Origin: Pseudomonas cavernicola
GTDB lineage: Bacteria > Pseudomonadota > Gammaproteobacteria > Pseudomonadales > Pseudomonadaceae
Direction of reading: 5' to 3'
Length of the DNA stretch: 64,000 nucleotides
Assembly: GCF_003596405.1 (NCBI RefSeq)
Contig: NZ_QYUR01000002.1
Location: forward strand, 310,001 to 374,000
The notes beneath the pieces are model-generated. The model saw nothing but the letters and a program-made list of their open reading frames with translations. It was not told the origin of the DNA and made no database searches. Below, piece by piece: positions 8,582 through 17,336 of the stretch (within the stretch, counting starts at the first letter, position 1; every line of letters begins with the position of its first letter). The position numbers and the translations under genes were made by a program.

Positions 8582-9700
8582 TTACAACGTCATCGCCAGG
8601 CCACTGGCCTGATCCCAGCCCACGCGCACCGGCGCGCCATGCTCGAAAGCGCTGCTATCCTGCGCGCCGTGACAGGGCACGCGCACGCAGACGATGCCGA
8701 ACGGCTCGGTGCGCACCCGGTATTCGGTGAGGTTGCCGAGGTAGATGCGGTCCTCGACGCGCCCGCGCAGGCAAATCTCGCGCGCCAGCGGCGCACTCTC
8801 GGCGCCGATGCTGATCTGTTCCGGGCGCACCGCGATGCAGCCCGCTTCGCTGGCCTTGAGCGGCGGGCCGCTGGGGGTCGACGGACTGGCCAGCTCCAGG
8901 CCCTGGGCCGTCTGCAGCACCACGCGGTCGCCCTCGATGCGGCGTACGGTGCCGTCGAACAAGTTGGACTCGCCGATAAAGTCCGCCACGTAGCGGCTGG
9001 CCGGGGTCTCGTAGAGCTGCTCAGGGCTGGCGGTCTGGATGATCAGGCCGTCCTGCATGATGCTGATGCTGTCGCTCATCGACAGCGCCTCCTCCTGATC
9101 GTGGGTGACCAGCACGAAGGTGATGCCGACCTCGCGCTGCAGGCGTAGCAGCTCGGACTGCATCTCCTTGCGCAGCTTGCGGTCCAGCGCCGCCAGCGGC
9201 TCGTCGAGCAGCAGCACGGTGGGCTGGTTGACCAGCGCCCGCGCCAGCGCCACGCGTTGCTGCTGGCCGCCGGACAGCTCGTGCGGCTTGCGCTCGCCGA
9301 AGCCAGACAGGCGCACCATTTCCAGCGCCTGCTCGGCCAACCGGCGCTGCTCCGCTCGGCCCGGACGCGAGCTGCGGTAGCGCAGGCCGTAGGCGATGTT
9401 CTCCAGCACAGAGAGATGGGGGAACAGCGCGTAACTTTGGAACACCATGTTCACCGGGCGCTGATACGCCGGTACCCCGACCATCGGCTGGCCGGCCAGC
9501 AACACCTCGCCTTCGCTGGGTTGCTCGAAGCCGGCAATCATCCGCAGGGTGGTGGTCTTGCCGCAGCCGGAGCTGCCGAGGAAAGAGTGGAAGGAGCCGC
9601 GCCTGACCTTGAAGCTCAGGCCGTTAACCGCCGCCACGGCGCCATAGCGCTTGACCACGTGGCGAAACTCAATATCGAACGCTTGGCTGGAATCGTTCAC
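8582..9700 (-). CDS. Polyamine-type ABC transporter ATPase (PotA-like)
   Basis: Cytoplasmic ATP-hydrolysing subunit, about 372 aa. Walker A GSSGCGKTT lies near residue 42, the signature LSGGQQQR near 142 and Walker B LLLDEP near 163. A C-terminal TOBE-like domain of about 130 residues is usual for PotA and MalK relatives. The start is uncertain: GTG at 9700 has GGGG about seven bases upstream, and another in-frame GTG lies at 9712. It follows the LuxR gene in the same direction. Its TAA stop coincides with the target duplication of the neighbouring element. Confidence 0.9.
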   Translation of the reverse strand: MNDSSQAFDIEFRHVVKRYGAVAAVNGLSFKVRRGSFHSFLGSSGCGKTTTLRMIAGFEQPSEGEVLLAGQPMVGVPAYQRPVNMVFQSYALFPHLSVLENIAYGLRYRSSRPGRAEQRRLAEQALEMVRLSGFGERKPHELSGGQQQRVALARALVNQPTVLLLDEPLAALDRKLRKEMQSELLRLQREVGITFVLVTHDQEEALSMSDSISIMQDGLIIQTASPEQLYETPASRYVADFIGESNLFDGTVRRIEGDRVVLQTAQGLELASPSTPSGPPLKASEAGCIAVRPEQISIGAESAPLAREICLRGRVEDRIYLGNLTEYRVRTEPFGIVCVRVPCHGAQDSSAFEHGAPVRVGWDQASGLAMTL

Positions 9701-9834
9701 CGCAGGCCCCACTCTTCTAAGTGCTTGTGGGGCTCAAGCTAACAATCGCGGTTTTGCGCTGTATATATCCCTCGGGGGATAGGCGCGAGACAGGAAAACG
9801 CAAAACCTGTAGCGAAAGCCTCTCAAGCAAGAGC

Positions 9835-9858
9835 ATCGCGAGCAGAGCTCGCTCCTGC
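9835..9858. repeat. REP-like hairpin (ATCGCGAGCAGAGCTCGC type)
   Basis: A short palindrome, GCGAGC-AGA-GCTCGC, followed by TCCTGC. The same unit recurs at 40033-40056 with TCCTAC. It lies between the LuxR-type gene and the ATPase gene. It resembles the REP families of Pseudomonas that end in CTCCTAC. Confidence 0.6.
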
Positions 9859-9887
9859 AAAGAGATGCAGGGACGTAGCCCCCTTGC

Positions 9888-10715
9888 TCAAATCGCCGTG
9901 CGCAACGACGACTCGCCATCCACCTCCGATCCCGACAGCTCGCGGATGAACAGCCCCAGCAGCTCGGCCTGGCTGCCGATGCCGAGCTTGGCGTAGATGT
10001 TCTTGCGGTGGATCTTCACCGTGCCGGGACTGATTTCCAATTGTTCGGCCACCGAGGCGCTGGAGTGGCCGCGCAGCAACAACTGGACGATTTCCTGCTC
10101 CCGCGCGGTGAGGGTGTGCGCGCCGAACTGCTCGAAGGCGGCGCGGATCTTGTGGTCCAGGTCTTGCGCCGGTCGCGGTTGCTGTTCGCGGCACTGCTGC
10201 CAGGCCTCCTGCACCACCTCCTCGACCACCTGCTGCGCGCAGTCGAGCAGCTGCAGTTCGTCGCGGCTGTAGGTCGGGCTGGCTGTACTGCGCATCAACG
10301 ACAGCACGCCTTTGGCGCCGTCAGCAAGATCGACGAAGAAGGCCACTTCTTCGGCCAGACCGGTCAGTTGGTAGTAGTTCAGGTAGTACTCGCCAAGGTA
10401 GAAGTGGTCCGGGGCGAACTGACGCAAGCGCCACAGGCCGGGCGGCTGGTTGCGCGTACAGGCGAGGTAGAACGGGTCGAGCAGATAGGGCCCGACCTGA
10501 TAGTTGTCGACGTAGACCTTGCGCTTGTCCGCCGGGAAGGTGTCGAACAGCGCCAGCGGGCGGTGATTTCCCTCATAGACGAACAAGACGAAGTGATCGA
10601 CGTGACAGATCTGCTTCAGCCACTGGCTGAGGCCAAGCAGGCGCGCACGGCCGCTGGGCAGGGCCAGCAGATGAGCGACACCGGCAGTCCAGTGTTTCAG
10701 TTCCTTGTGGCGCAT
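9888..10715 (-). CDS. LuxR-family transcriptional regulator
   Basis: A 275-aa regulator with a C-terminal LuxR-type helix-turn-helix (LTAREQEIVQLLLRGHSSAS, then TVKIHRKNIYAKLGI) near residues 207-255. The N-terminal ~190 residues do not match a receiver or an autoinducer domain by eye; they may form a GAF/PAS-like sensor. It is the first gene in line with the importer cluster, so it probably controls it. The start at ATG 10715 is tentative; the frame is open for 16 more codons and no strong ribosome site is visible. Confidence 0.85.
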   Translation of the reverse strand: MRHKELKHWTAGVAHLLALPSGRARLLGLSQWLKQICHVDHFVLFVYEGNHRPLALFDTFPADKRKVYVDNYQVGPYLLDPFYLACTRNQPPGLWRLRQFAPDHFYLGEYYLNYYQLTGLAEEVAFFVDLADGAKGVLSLMRSTASPTYSRDELQLLDCAQQVVEEVVQEAWQQCREQQPRPAQDLDHKIRAAFEQFGAHTLTAREQEIVQLLLRGHSSASVAEQLEISPGTVKIHRKNIYAKLGIGSQAELLGLFIRELSGSEVDGESSLRTAI

Positions 10716-10967
10716 AGGCTTGTCGTGTGATGGTGCGCAAGGGCGGAAAAGCCAGAGACACACTATAGACGTTCAGGATTCCACACATGAATGCACATTT
10801 TGCGCCATTATCCTGAAACCCCGCCGCACCCGCCCGTGTGCCCCACCCGGCAAGCCCCGACACCTACCGTGCGCGAATTTACCACCCGACTGGGCACCAG
10901 CATGATCCGGCCCGGCACCAGGAAACGTCACCCGCCACCACACTGCGGGTAACGTTAACCCTCTGAC

Positions 10968-12299
10968 TCAAGGCTTTTTCTTTCTCGGTCCCGTATTGAA
11001 GCTCGGTACTTTGCGCACGGCTTTCACCGGTGGCTCGGCCGGTTCGTCGCTTTCCAGCCATTTGCCCAAGGTCTTTTTGCCGCCACCACCGACCACTTTC
11101 GGCTTTTTCGGTTTCTTCGGTTTTTTCAGCACCTGGCCGCTCGAGTCGGTAATCGGCACTCGATGCTCGGGTTCGAAGTCCTGCTCCTCGATGCGTTGCA
11201 GGGTCTGCCGGGTCAGGGTTTCGATGGCCGAGAGCAGTTGCACTTCATCGGCGCAAACCAGCGAGATCGCCTGGCCGCTAGCGCCGGCGCGGCCGGTGCG
11301 GCCAATGCGGTGGATATAGTCCTCGGCGACGATCGGCAGGTCGAAGTTGACCACCAGAGGCAGATCGTCGATATCCAGCCCGCGCGCGGCGACGTCGGTG
11401 GCCACCAGGATCTGAACTTCGCGGTTCTTGAAGCGATCCAGCGCACGCTGGCGGGTCGCCTGCGGCTTGTCGCCGTGGATGCCGTCGGCGCTGACACCTT
11501 GCTGTTGCAGCAGTTCGCTGAGTTGGTCGACACCGTTGCGGGTTTTGGCGAACACCAGCACCTGGCTCCAGCGCTGTGTCTTCAACAGGTGGCTGAACAG
11601 CTCTGGCTTGCGCTTCTTGTCTACCGGAATGACCCACTGCTTGACGCTGTTGGCGGCGACGTTGCGCGGGCTGACTTCGATGCTCAGCGGGTTATCCAGC
11701 GTCTGCCCGGCGAGACTGCGGATGGCGTCGGAAAAGGTCGCGGAAAACAACAGGGTCTGGCGCTTCTTCGGCAGTGCGGCGTAGATGTCGCGCAGCTCCT
11801 CGGAGAAACCGAGGTCGAGCATACGGTCGGCCTCATCCAGCACCAGGGTTTGTAGCTGGGCAAACTTCACCGCGTTCTGCCGATAGAGGTCGAGCAGCCG
11901 GCCGGGAGTGGCCACCAGCACGTCGATGCCCTTGCGCAGTTTCATCATCTGCGGGTTGATGCTGACGCCGCCATACACCGCATAGGTGCTGAGCGGCAGG
12001 TGCTGGCCGTAGACACGAAAGCTCTCATGCACCTGCTCGGCCAGCTCGCGAGTCGGCACCAGCACCAGCGCGCGCACCGAGTTACTGGCGACTTGCGGGC
12101 CTTCCAGGGTCAGACGTTGCAGCAGCGGCAGAGCGAAGCCTGCGGTCTTGCCAGTGCCAGTCTGCGCCGCCGCCATCAGGTCGCGCCCGGCCAACACCGC
12201 CGGAATCGCCTGGTTTTGTACCGGCGTGGGGGTTTTGTAATCGAGAGCTTCGAGGGCGCGCAGCAGGGGTTCGATCAGGCCAAGTGTGGCGAAAGTCAT
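10968..12299 (-). CDS. rhlE: DEAD-box RNA helicase, RhlE type
   Basis: ATP-dependent RNA helicase, 443 aa. Motifs in order: Q-motif region PTPVQNQAIP, Walker A AQTGTGKT at 45-52, PTRELAEQ, TPGR, DEAD at 155-158, SAT at 186-188 and HRIGRTGR near 325. A basic C-terminal tail of about 55 residues is rich in KKPKKPKK and is probably an RNA-binding extension. Length and tail fit the Pseudomonas RhlE2 type, linked in P. aeruginosa to RNA turnover; that ortholog call is from memory of gene order. It is transcribed alone. Confidence 0.9.
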   Translation of the reverse strand: MTFATLGLIEPLLRALEALDYKTPTPVQNQAIPAVLAGRDLMAAAQTGTGKTAGFALPLLQRLTLEGPQVASNSVRALVLVPTRELAEQVHESFRVYGQHLPLSTYAVYGGVSINPQMMKLRKGIDVLVATPGRLLDLYRQNAVKFAQLQTLVLDEADRMLDLGFSEELRDIYAALPKKRQTLLFSATFSDAIRSLAGQTLDNPLSIEVSPRNVAANSVKQWVIPVDKKRKPELFSHLLKTQRWSQVLVFAKTRNGVDQLSELLQQQGVSADGIHGDKPQATRQRALDRFKNREVQILVATDVAARGLDIDDLPLVVNFDLPIVAEDYIHRIGRTGRAGASGQAISLVCADEVQLLSAIETLTRQTLQRIEEQDFEPEHRVPITDSSGQVLKKPKKPKKPKVVGGGGKKTLGKWLESDEPAEPPVKAVRKVPSFNTGPRKKKP

Positions 12300-12380
12300 G
12301 ACAGTAACCAGGGCGTTTCAGGGAAGGCGGCAGTTTACCCTGTCCGCCGTGCCGAGAAGAGATTGTCTGCGGCCGGGCTG

Positions 12381-12453
12381 CTGTAGGAGCGGATTTATCC
12401 GCGAACAAGCGCGACTGGGTGCTGCCCCATCGCGAATAAATTCGCTCCTACAG
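12381..12453. repeat. Pair of inverted REP units (GTAGGAGCGGATTTATCCGCGA)
   Basis: Two REP-type units face each other: GTAGGAGCGGATTTATCCGC on the left and CGCGAATAAATTCGCTCCTAC on the right. About 25 bases separate them, a classic BIME-like arrangement between the helicase and exonuclease genes. The right-hand GTAGGAGC, read on the minus strand, supplies the TAG stop of the exonuclease gene. Confidence 0.85.
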
Positions 12454-13062
12454 GCCTGCGCGGGCGTTTCTGAGGGCTTCGCCAATCTTCGCTGCGGGTA
12501 CTTTTTGCAGTTTGCACAGCAGGCTGTGGGAGACCCGGCTGATGCCATGGGTATGACGTAACTGGTCGGCCAGGTAAACGGTCAGGTTGGCCGCCATTTC
12601 CGCATCGGCCAACGCCCGGTGGGCCTTGCCGGTGACCGGTAGTTTGGCCCAGCTGTTCAGCGTGCCGAGTTTGTGATTCGGCGCCTGCGGCAGTAACCGC
12701 CGCGCCAGCAGCATGGAACAGGCGAAAGTCTGCGGTCGGGTGCGCTGGATCAGCGCCAGCTCGGCATCCCAGAATTTCTGGTCGAACGAGGCGTTGTGCG
12801 CCACCAGCGGCGTGCTGCCAACAAAATCCGCCACCTCTCGCATCACCTGCGCGGCCGGTGGCGCCGAGTGCAGCATGCTGTTGCTGATGCCGGTGAGGTT
12901 CTCGATGAACGCCGGCACCCAGACCCCGGCGTTCATCAGGCTCTGGTAGCGCTCGACGATCCGTCCGTCTTCCAGGATCACCGCCGCGATCTCGGTGGCG
13001 CGGCAGTTCTGCCCAGGGGAAATACCGGTGGTTTCAAAGTCGATTACTGCAATGCGTTCCAA
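12448..13062 (-). CDS. DnaQ-like 3'-5' exonuclease
   Basis: A 204-aa exonuclease of the DEDDh superfamily. Exo I reads VIDFETTG at residues 6-13, Exo II is near HNASFDQKFW and Exo III is HRALADAEMAA with the catalytic His and Asp. It resembles stand-alone epsilon-like exonucleases rather than DnaQ itself, since the clamp-binding tail is not evident. Role is probably DNA or RNA end trimming. The stop codon is provided by the REP unit that abuts the gene. Confidence 0.87.
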   Translation of the reverse strand: MERIAVIDFETTGISPGQNCRATEIAAVILEDGRIVERYQSLMNAGVWVPAFIENLTGISNSMLHSAPPAAQVMREVADFVGSTPLVAHNASFDQKFWDAELALIQRTRPQTFACSMLLARRLLPQAPNHKLGTLNSWAKLPVTGKAHRALADAEMAANLTVYLADQLRHTHGISRVSHSLLCKLQKVPAAKIGEALRNARAGL

Positions 13063-13107
13063 CTTCAGGTTGTCTCGTTTGAGTGAAGAATAAGTACGGT
13101 GCCCGGC

Positions 13108-13587
13108 TTAGCTTTTCAGCAGCAACGCGCCTTCGATTGGCACATACCGGCTGGCTGAGCGCATCAGCGCCTGTGCGGTCAGGCTCGGCACGCCGTAGAC
13201 CGTGGCTTCGATGCCGTGAGTGGCGCGCACCTTGTCCAGGAGGATGGCGAAGTCGCCATCGCCGGAGGCGAGCACCACTTCATCGACGCGCGACGCGGCG
13301 TCCATGATGTCGATGGTGATGCCGACATCCCAGTCGCCCTTGGCCGAGCCATCGCTGCGCTGGATGAACGGCTTGAGCTTCACCTCGAAGCCAAGGTTGC
13401 GCAGGATCCGCTGGAACTGCTGCTGTTTGGCGTCGCCGCGCTCGATGGCGTAGGCGTAGGCCTCGACTATCTGCCCACGCTGGCCGATGTCCGCCCATAA
13501 CGCGGCATAGTTGAAGTGGCACCCATGTGCCTGGCGCACGGTGTAGTAGAGGTTCTGTACATCGGCGAATACGGCGATTTTCTTCAC
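13108..13587 (-). CDS. NYN domain protein (LabA-like)
   Basis: A 159-aa protein with a PIN-like NYN fold. Acidic active-site candidates are visible in FADVQNLYY near residue 10, GDWDVGITIDIMD near 85 and VVLASGDGDFAILL near 105. Such proteins are predicted RNases acting on structured RNA. A GTG start at 13587 is preferred because AAGGAT lies about seven bases upstream; the frame is open 13 codons further. It lies 45 bases upstream of the exonuclease on the same strand, so the two may be co-transcribed. Confidence 0.85.
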   Translation of the reverse strand: MKKIAVFADVQNLYYTVRQAHGCHFNYAALWADIGQRGQIVEAYAYAIERGDAKQQQFQRILRNLGFEVKLKPFIQRSDGSAKGDWDVGITIDIMDAASRVDEVVLASGDGDFAILLDKVRATHGIEATVYGVPSLTAQALMRSASRYVPIEGALLLKS

Positions 13588-13686
13588 CGGCAATCCTTTT
13601 GGCGCGGGTCGCGCTGTGGCTGACAACTGCGACTTACAGCTAAAGTCGGCGCTCAGTATGCCAGCCCCAAGGAAAGGACAGCCAAT

Positions 13687-14280
13687 ATGCCGCCGATTCC
13701 CGACTCAGCGTCCCGGCACGATGCCCCGGCTTTATTAATTATTGATCTACAACAGGGCATGCGCGAGCCGCAGCTGGGTCCGCGTAATAACCCCGAAGCC
13801 GAAACCCGCGTCGCCGCACTGCTCAGCCACTGGCGCGCCCACGGCTGGCCAGTGGTGCATATCCGGCATATCTCGCGCTCGCCAACTTCGGTGTTCGCCC
13901 CCGGCCAGGCGGGCGTGCTGTTCCAGCCAGCTTTCGAGCCCCAAGCCAATGAGCAGGTGTTCGAGAAAAACGTGCCGGATGCCTTTACTCATAGCTCCTT
14001 GGAGCGCTGGCTGCGGGTACGCGGCATCGAGCACCTGGTCATAGTCGGCGTCTCCAGCGAGAACTCGGTGGAGTCCACGGCGCGCAGTGCCGGCAATCTG
14101 GGTTTTCACACCGTGGTGCTGAACGACGCCTGCTTCACCTTCGCCAAGTCTGATTTCGACGGCCGGCCGCGCAGTGCCGAGGAAGTGCATGCCATGGCGA
14201 TGGCCAACCTGCAGGGCGAATACGCGACGGTGCTGAACTGCACCGAGTTGCTGACGAGCCTCTTTGCTGAGCCCTCTTGA
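13687..14280 (+). CDS. Isochorismatase-family hydrolase with Ser at the Cys position
   Basis: A 197-aa cytoplasmic protein with the isochorismatase fold. Asp20 in LLIIDLQQG and Lys94 in FEKNVPDAF correspond to two of the three family catalytic residues. The third, normally Cys in a TNxCVEST motif, reads SSENSVEST with Ser127. Relatives with Ser here exist, so this is probably a distinct subgroup without nicotinamidase-type thiol chemistry. Substrate unknown. It is divergent from the NYN gene and followed by a membrane-protein gene. Confidence 0.85.
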   Translation: MPPIPDSASRHDAPALLIIDLQQGMREPQLGPRNNPEAETRVAALLSHWRAHGWPVVHIRHISRSPTSVFAPGQAGVLFQPAFEPQANEQVFEKNVPDAFTHSSLERWLRVRGIEHLVIVGVSSENSVESTARSAGNLGFHTVVLNDACFTFAKSDFDGRPRSAEEVHAMAMANLQGEYATVLNCTELLTSLFAEPS

Positions 14281-14374
14281 CCCCTACCGGCCACCGCTCG
14301 CCCTCTCCCCGCATTTGGAGCGGCTGCGCCCATCGGCTACAGTGGTGCCCTGTTTTTTGCAGCGATAACCCACG

Positions 14375-15037
14375 ATGAACCCGCTCCCGATCCTCCGCGA
14401 CTCCTGGTACTTCTTCACCCGCAACTTGGCGGCCATCGCCCTGCTCTGCCTGCCACTGATCGCGCTCGAAGGCTTGGCCCAGCAGGCGGTCGGCGCCTGG
14501 AGCGGGAGCGAAGCGTCCCCCGTCTATGGTCTGGTGGTCGGGCTGCTGTTCTACCCGCTCTACACGGGGGCGCTGATCCTCTTCCTCGATGCCCGTAGCC
14601 GCGGTCTGCAACCACGCACGGCAGATCTGCTGGCCATGGCACTGCGGCTGTGGCCGAGCTTCGCCGTGCTGGCGGCCCTGAGCACTCTGCTGATCATGCT
14701 CGGCGTTTCGCTCTTCGTGCTGCCGGGGCTGTGGGTGATGATCAAGCTGGCCTTCGCTGAATACTTGCTGGTCCTGCGCGGGTTGAGCCCGCTGGCGGCC
14801 CTGCGCGCGAGCTTTCAAATGACCACTGGGCATTTCTTGCGGATTCTGTTGTGCATCCTCTGCGTGATGCTGCCGCTCTGGCTGCTCGACTGGCTGGCCT
14901 TCTCGACGGAGGACCAACAGCCGGATGCGCTGCTGTCGTTCGTGCTGGATTGCACCAATGGCTTTCTCCAGCTATTCGCCAGCGTGGTGCTGTTTCGCCT
15001 GTTCATGCTGGTCAGCCATGAGCCGGCAAACGCTTGA
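14375..15037 (+). CDS. YciC-family inner-membrane protein
   Basis: A 220-aa protein with about five to six hydrophobic segments, similar in layout to the YciC/UPF0259 group. Recognisable stretches are RDSWYFFTRNL at the N-terminus and PGLWVMIKLAFAEYLLVLRG mid-protein, where the family has a conserved proline-glycine loop. Biochemical role unknown. It stands between the isochorismatase-like gene and a VOC gene on the same strand, with gaps of 94 and 47 bases. Confidence 0.75.
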   Translation: MNPLPILRDSWYFFTRNLAAIALLCLPLIALEGLAQQAVGAWSGSEASPVYGLVVGLLFYPLYTGALILFLDARSRGLQPRTADLLAMALRLWPSFAVLAALSTLLIMLGVSLFVLPGLWVMIKLAFAEYLLVLRGLSPLAALRASFQMTTGHFLRILLCILCVMLPLWLLDWLAFSTEDQQPDALLSFVLDCTNGFLQLFASVVLFRLFMLVSHEPANA

Positions 15038-15084
15038 ATTCGGGCTAGGCTAGTAGGGGCTGATTTTCCAAGGAGGATCCCCCT

Positions 15085-15513
15085 ATGGCAGACGCCAACC
15101 CCAGCATCCTGTCGCATGTATCCCTCGGCACCAACCAGTTCGAGCGCGCCGTCGCCTTCTACGATCAGGTTCTCTCGACCCTCGGCTGTAAACGCCTCAT
15201 GGCTCATCCCGGTGCTGTGGCGTACGGCCGCGAGCACCCGGAGTTCTGGATACACACGCCGCTCAATGGCCAAGCGGCGACGATCGGCAATGGCTCTCAT
15301 ATCGGCTTCTTCGCCCCAGACCATGCGGCCGTGCAGGCCTTCTACGCCGCCGCGCTAGCTGCCGGAGCAACCCCGGAGGGCGAACCCGGCCCTCGACCGG
15401 ACTACGGCGAACCCTATTACGGCTGCTTTGTCCGTGACCTCGACGGGCACAAGATCGAAGCCGCGTATTGGGATAGTGCGTCGATCTATGAGCTGTATAC
15501 CGAACCGCACTAG
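15085..15513 (+). CDS. VOC family protein (glyoxalase-like)
   Basis: A 142-aa vicinal oxygen chelate protein. It begins with the typical ILSHVSLGTNQFERAVAFYD motif containing a putative metal His. It ends with YYGCFVRDLDGHKIEAAYW, where a metal-binding Glu is expected. A very strong ribosome site, AAGGAGG, precedes the ATG. Substrate unknown. The gene converges with a solute-binding protein gene, and an inverted-repeat element lies in the gap. Confidence 0.88.
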   Translation: MADANPSILSHVSLGTNQFERAVAFYDQVLSTLGCKRLMAHPGAVAYGREHPEFWIHTPLNGQAATIGNGSHIGFFAPDHAAVQAFYAAALAAGATPEGEPGPRPDYGEPYYGCFVRDLDGHKIEAAYWDSASIYELYTEPH

Positions 15514-15546
15514 CCGGCAGCGCTTGGCCACTGCCGCGCTTAGCCA

Positions 15547-15711
15547 CTAGTGGCCTGTGTGGCTAGTTCAATTAGTCAATTTCGGCGCCTGAAGCCCCGA
15601 TACTACGTTGCCGCGGATCAAAGTAGCCCAGCTATGACTCGTCACGGCGCCTGGTCTCAGGACTCCAGGCATCCGAACTTGAGTGAACCAACTAGCCGTA
15701 CAGGCCACTAG
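15547..15711. mobile_element. MITE-like element, family 1, copy 2
   Basis: A 165-bp copy of the element at 1072-1235, with the same CTAG ends and 22-bp terminal inverted repeats. Differences are concentrated in the central loop region; the outer arms are nearly identical. It sits between two convergent genes. Its right-end CTAG forms the TAG stop of the minus-strand binding-protein gene. No coding capacity of its own. Confidence 0.85.
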
Positions 15712-16448
15712 GGTTGCGGCTGGTAATGCTTGGCCGCGTGCTCGACCCAGCCCTCGGCCAGCATCTGCTCTAAGGCCTCGGCGATTTGTTGCCGCTCCGC
15801 GCGCAACGGCCGCTGCCGGGAGAAACCGAGAAACAATTCGGTGCGGGCCGCGGGCTGATAGCGGGCCTTGGCGATCTGCGCCGCCAGGGCCGGCTCCCGC
15901 AACTCGTAGTCGACCTGACAATCGGTGCCGATCACCACCGGCAGGCGCCCGCGCACCAGCATCTGTAACAGCTGCGTCTCGCTACTGACACCACGCTTTT
16001 CCAGCTGCCGATCCGAGTCAAACGGCTCGAAATAGGCCGACTCCAGGACATAGCCGATTGGGTGAGCACGCAGCTGCGGGTAATTGGTCAGCGCGGCGGC
16101 GAACGCTGGCGCCGCATAGAAGCGCGGCGCACAGGCGTAATAGGGCCGCGCCAGATAGTCGATATAGCGCTCACGCTCCGGGGTTTTCGCCAAGCCGGTC
16201 ATCAGGTCGGCCTTGCCCTGCTGCAACTCCGCCAGGCCGCGCGCCCACGGCACGCGCTGCACCTCGAAGCGCAGCCCGGTGCGCTTGCCCAGTTCAGCCA
16301 GCAGATCAATGTCCAGGCCGACCAGGTGTCCATCCGCGCCCAGCATGCGAAACGGTGGCCAGACATCGGTCATCACCCGCAACGGTGCGCGCTCCTGCGC
16401 CAGCGTCAGGCTGGCCAGCAACGTGAGCAGCAGTAAGCCATAGCGCAT
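15708..16448 (-). CDS. Periplasmic solute-binding protein, family 3 type
   Basis: A 246-aa protein with a Sec signal of about 17 residues and a bacterial family-3 solute-binding fold, including PLRVMTDVWPPFRM at the start and GLDIDLLAELGKRTGL. No permease or ATPase gene is nearby, so it may be an orphan sensor or scavenging protein rather than an importer part. Its ATG shares one base with the stop of the upstream dehydrogenase gene (TGATG), so they are coupled. The stop is formed by the adjacent element. Confidence 0.82.
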   Translation of the reverse strand: MRYGLLLLTLLASLTLAQERAPLRVMTDVWPPFRMLGADGHLVGLDIDLLAELGKRTGLRFEVQRVPWARGLAELQQGKADLMTGLAKTPERERYIDYLARPYYACAPRFYAAPAFAAALTNYPQLRAHPIGYVLESAYFEPFDSDRQLEKRGVSSETQLLQMLVRGRLPVVIGTDCQVDYELREPALAAQIAKARYQPAARTELFLGFSRQRPLRAERQQIAEALEQMLAEGWVEHAAKHYQPQP

Positions 16449-17293
16449 CAGCCGCGCCGAAAGGGCTGGGGTTTAAGCCCTGACAAGCGCGGCAGCAGAA
16501 CCCGCTCGAACAGCCGTGGGAAGAAGCGCGCCAGCAGCCGGGCGCGCCAGTCGACATTCGACAACACCAGCAACCGTCGGCGCTTCAGCGCGCCCTGGTA
16601 GATCGCCTCGGCGACATCCTGGGTCGAAGCCACCTTGCCCATCGCCAGCGGCGGCTGATGGGCGATCGAGTCGTCGCCGACCAAGGCGTTCTTGCGCAGG
16701 TCGGTGGCGGTAAAGCCGGGGCAGACCAGCATCACATTCACCCCCGAGCCTTTGATCTCATAGCGTAAGGTCTCGAACAGCCCATGCAGTGCATGCTTGC
16801 TGGCGTTGTAGGCACTGCGATAGAGCAACGGGGCGAAGCCGGACAGTGAGCTGAGGACGATGATCTGCCCATTCCGGTCGATCAGGCTGGACAAGGCCGC
16901 CTTGGTGCAATGCAGCGCGCCGAAGTAGTTGACTGCCATCACCCGCTGGAACACCGCCAGTTCGGTCTCGGCAAAGGTGCTGCGGTGGGTGATGCCGGCG
17001 TTGTTGATCAGCACATCGATACCACCGAAATGCTCAATCGCCTGGGCTACGGCGTGCTCCACGGCGACGGCATCCGCCACGTCGCAGCACAGGCCAAGGG
17101 CCTCGGCGTTATGCTGATCGGCCAGGTGCCGCACCAGGCTCTCCAGTTCGGTTTTGTCCAGGTCGAGAATCGCCAAACGCGCACCCGCCTGCGCTAGCCG
17201 CTCGGCCAGCGCTCGGCCAATTCCCGCGCAGCCGCCGCTGATCAGCACCACCTTGCGGTCGAACACCTTGCTAGCGAATACCTTGCGATACAT
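16448..17293 (-). CDS. Short-chain dehydrogenase/reductase
   Basis: NAD(P)-dependent oxidoreductase of 281 aa with a Rossmann fold. The cofactor motif SGGCAGIGRALAERLA lies near residue 17, then NNAGITH, and the active site has Ser in VLSSLSGF with YNASK. The C-terminal ~40 residues are longer than a minimal SDR and rich in Arg and Leu, possibly membrane-associating. The start at 17293 has AGGGG about nine bases upstream; an ATG two codons earlier lacks spacing. Substrate unknown; a lipid or alcohol is possible. Confidence 0.88.
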   Translation of the reverse strand: MYRKVFASKVFDRKVVLISGGCAGIGRALAERLAQAGARLAILDLDKTELESLVRHLADQHNAEALGLCCDVADAVAVEHAVAQAIEHFGGIDVLINNAGITHRSTFAETELAVFQRVMAVNYFGALHCTKAALSSLIDRNGQIIVLSSLSGFAPLLYRSAYNASKHALHGLFETLRYEIKGSGVNVMLVCPGFTATDLRKNALVGDDSIAHQPPLAMGKVASTQDVAEAIYQGALKRRRLLVLSNVDWRARLLARFFPRLFERVLLPRLSGLKPQPFRRG

Positions 17294-17336
17294 GACCATC
17301 CCCTGGAACAGGCGCTGACTGCCGCGCGAAAGGTTG

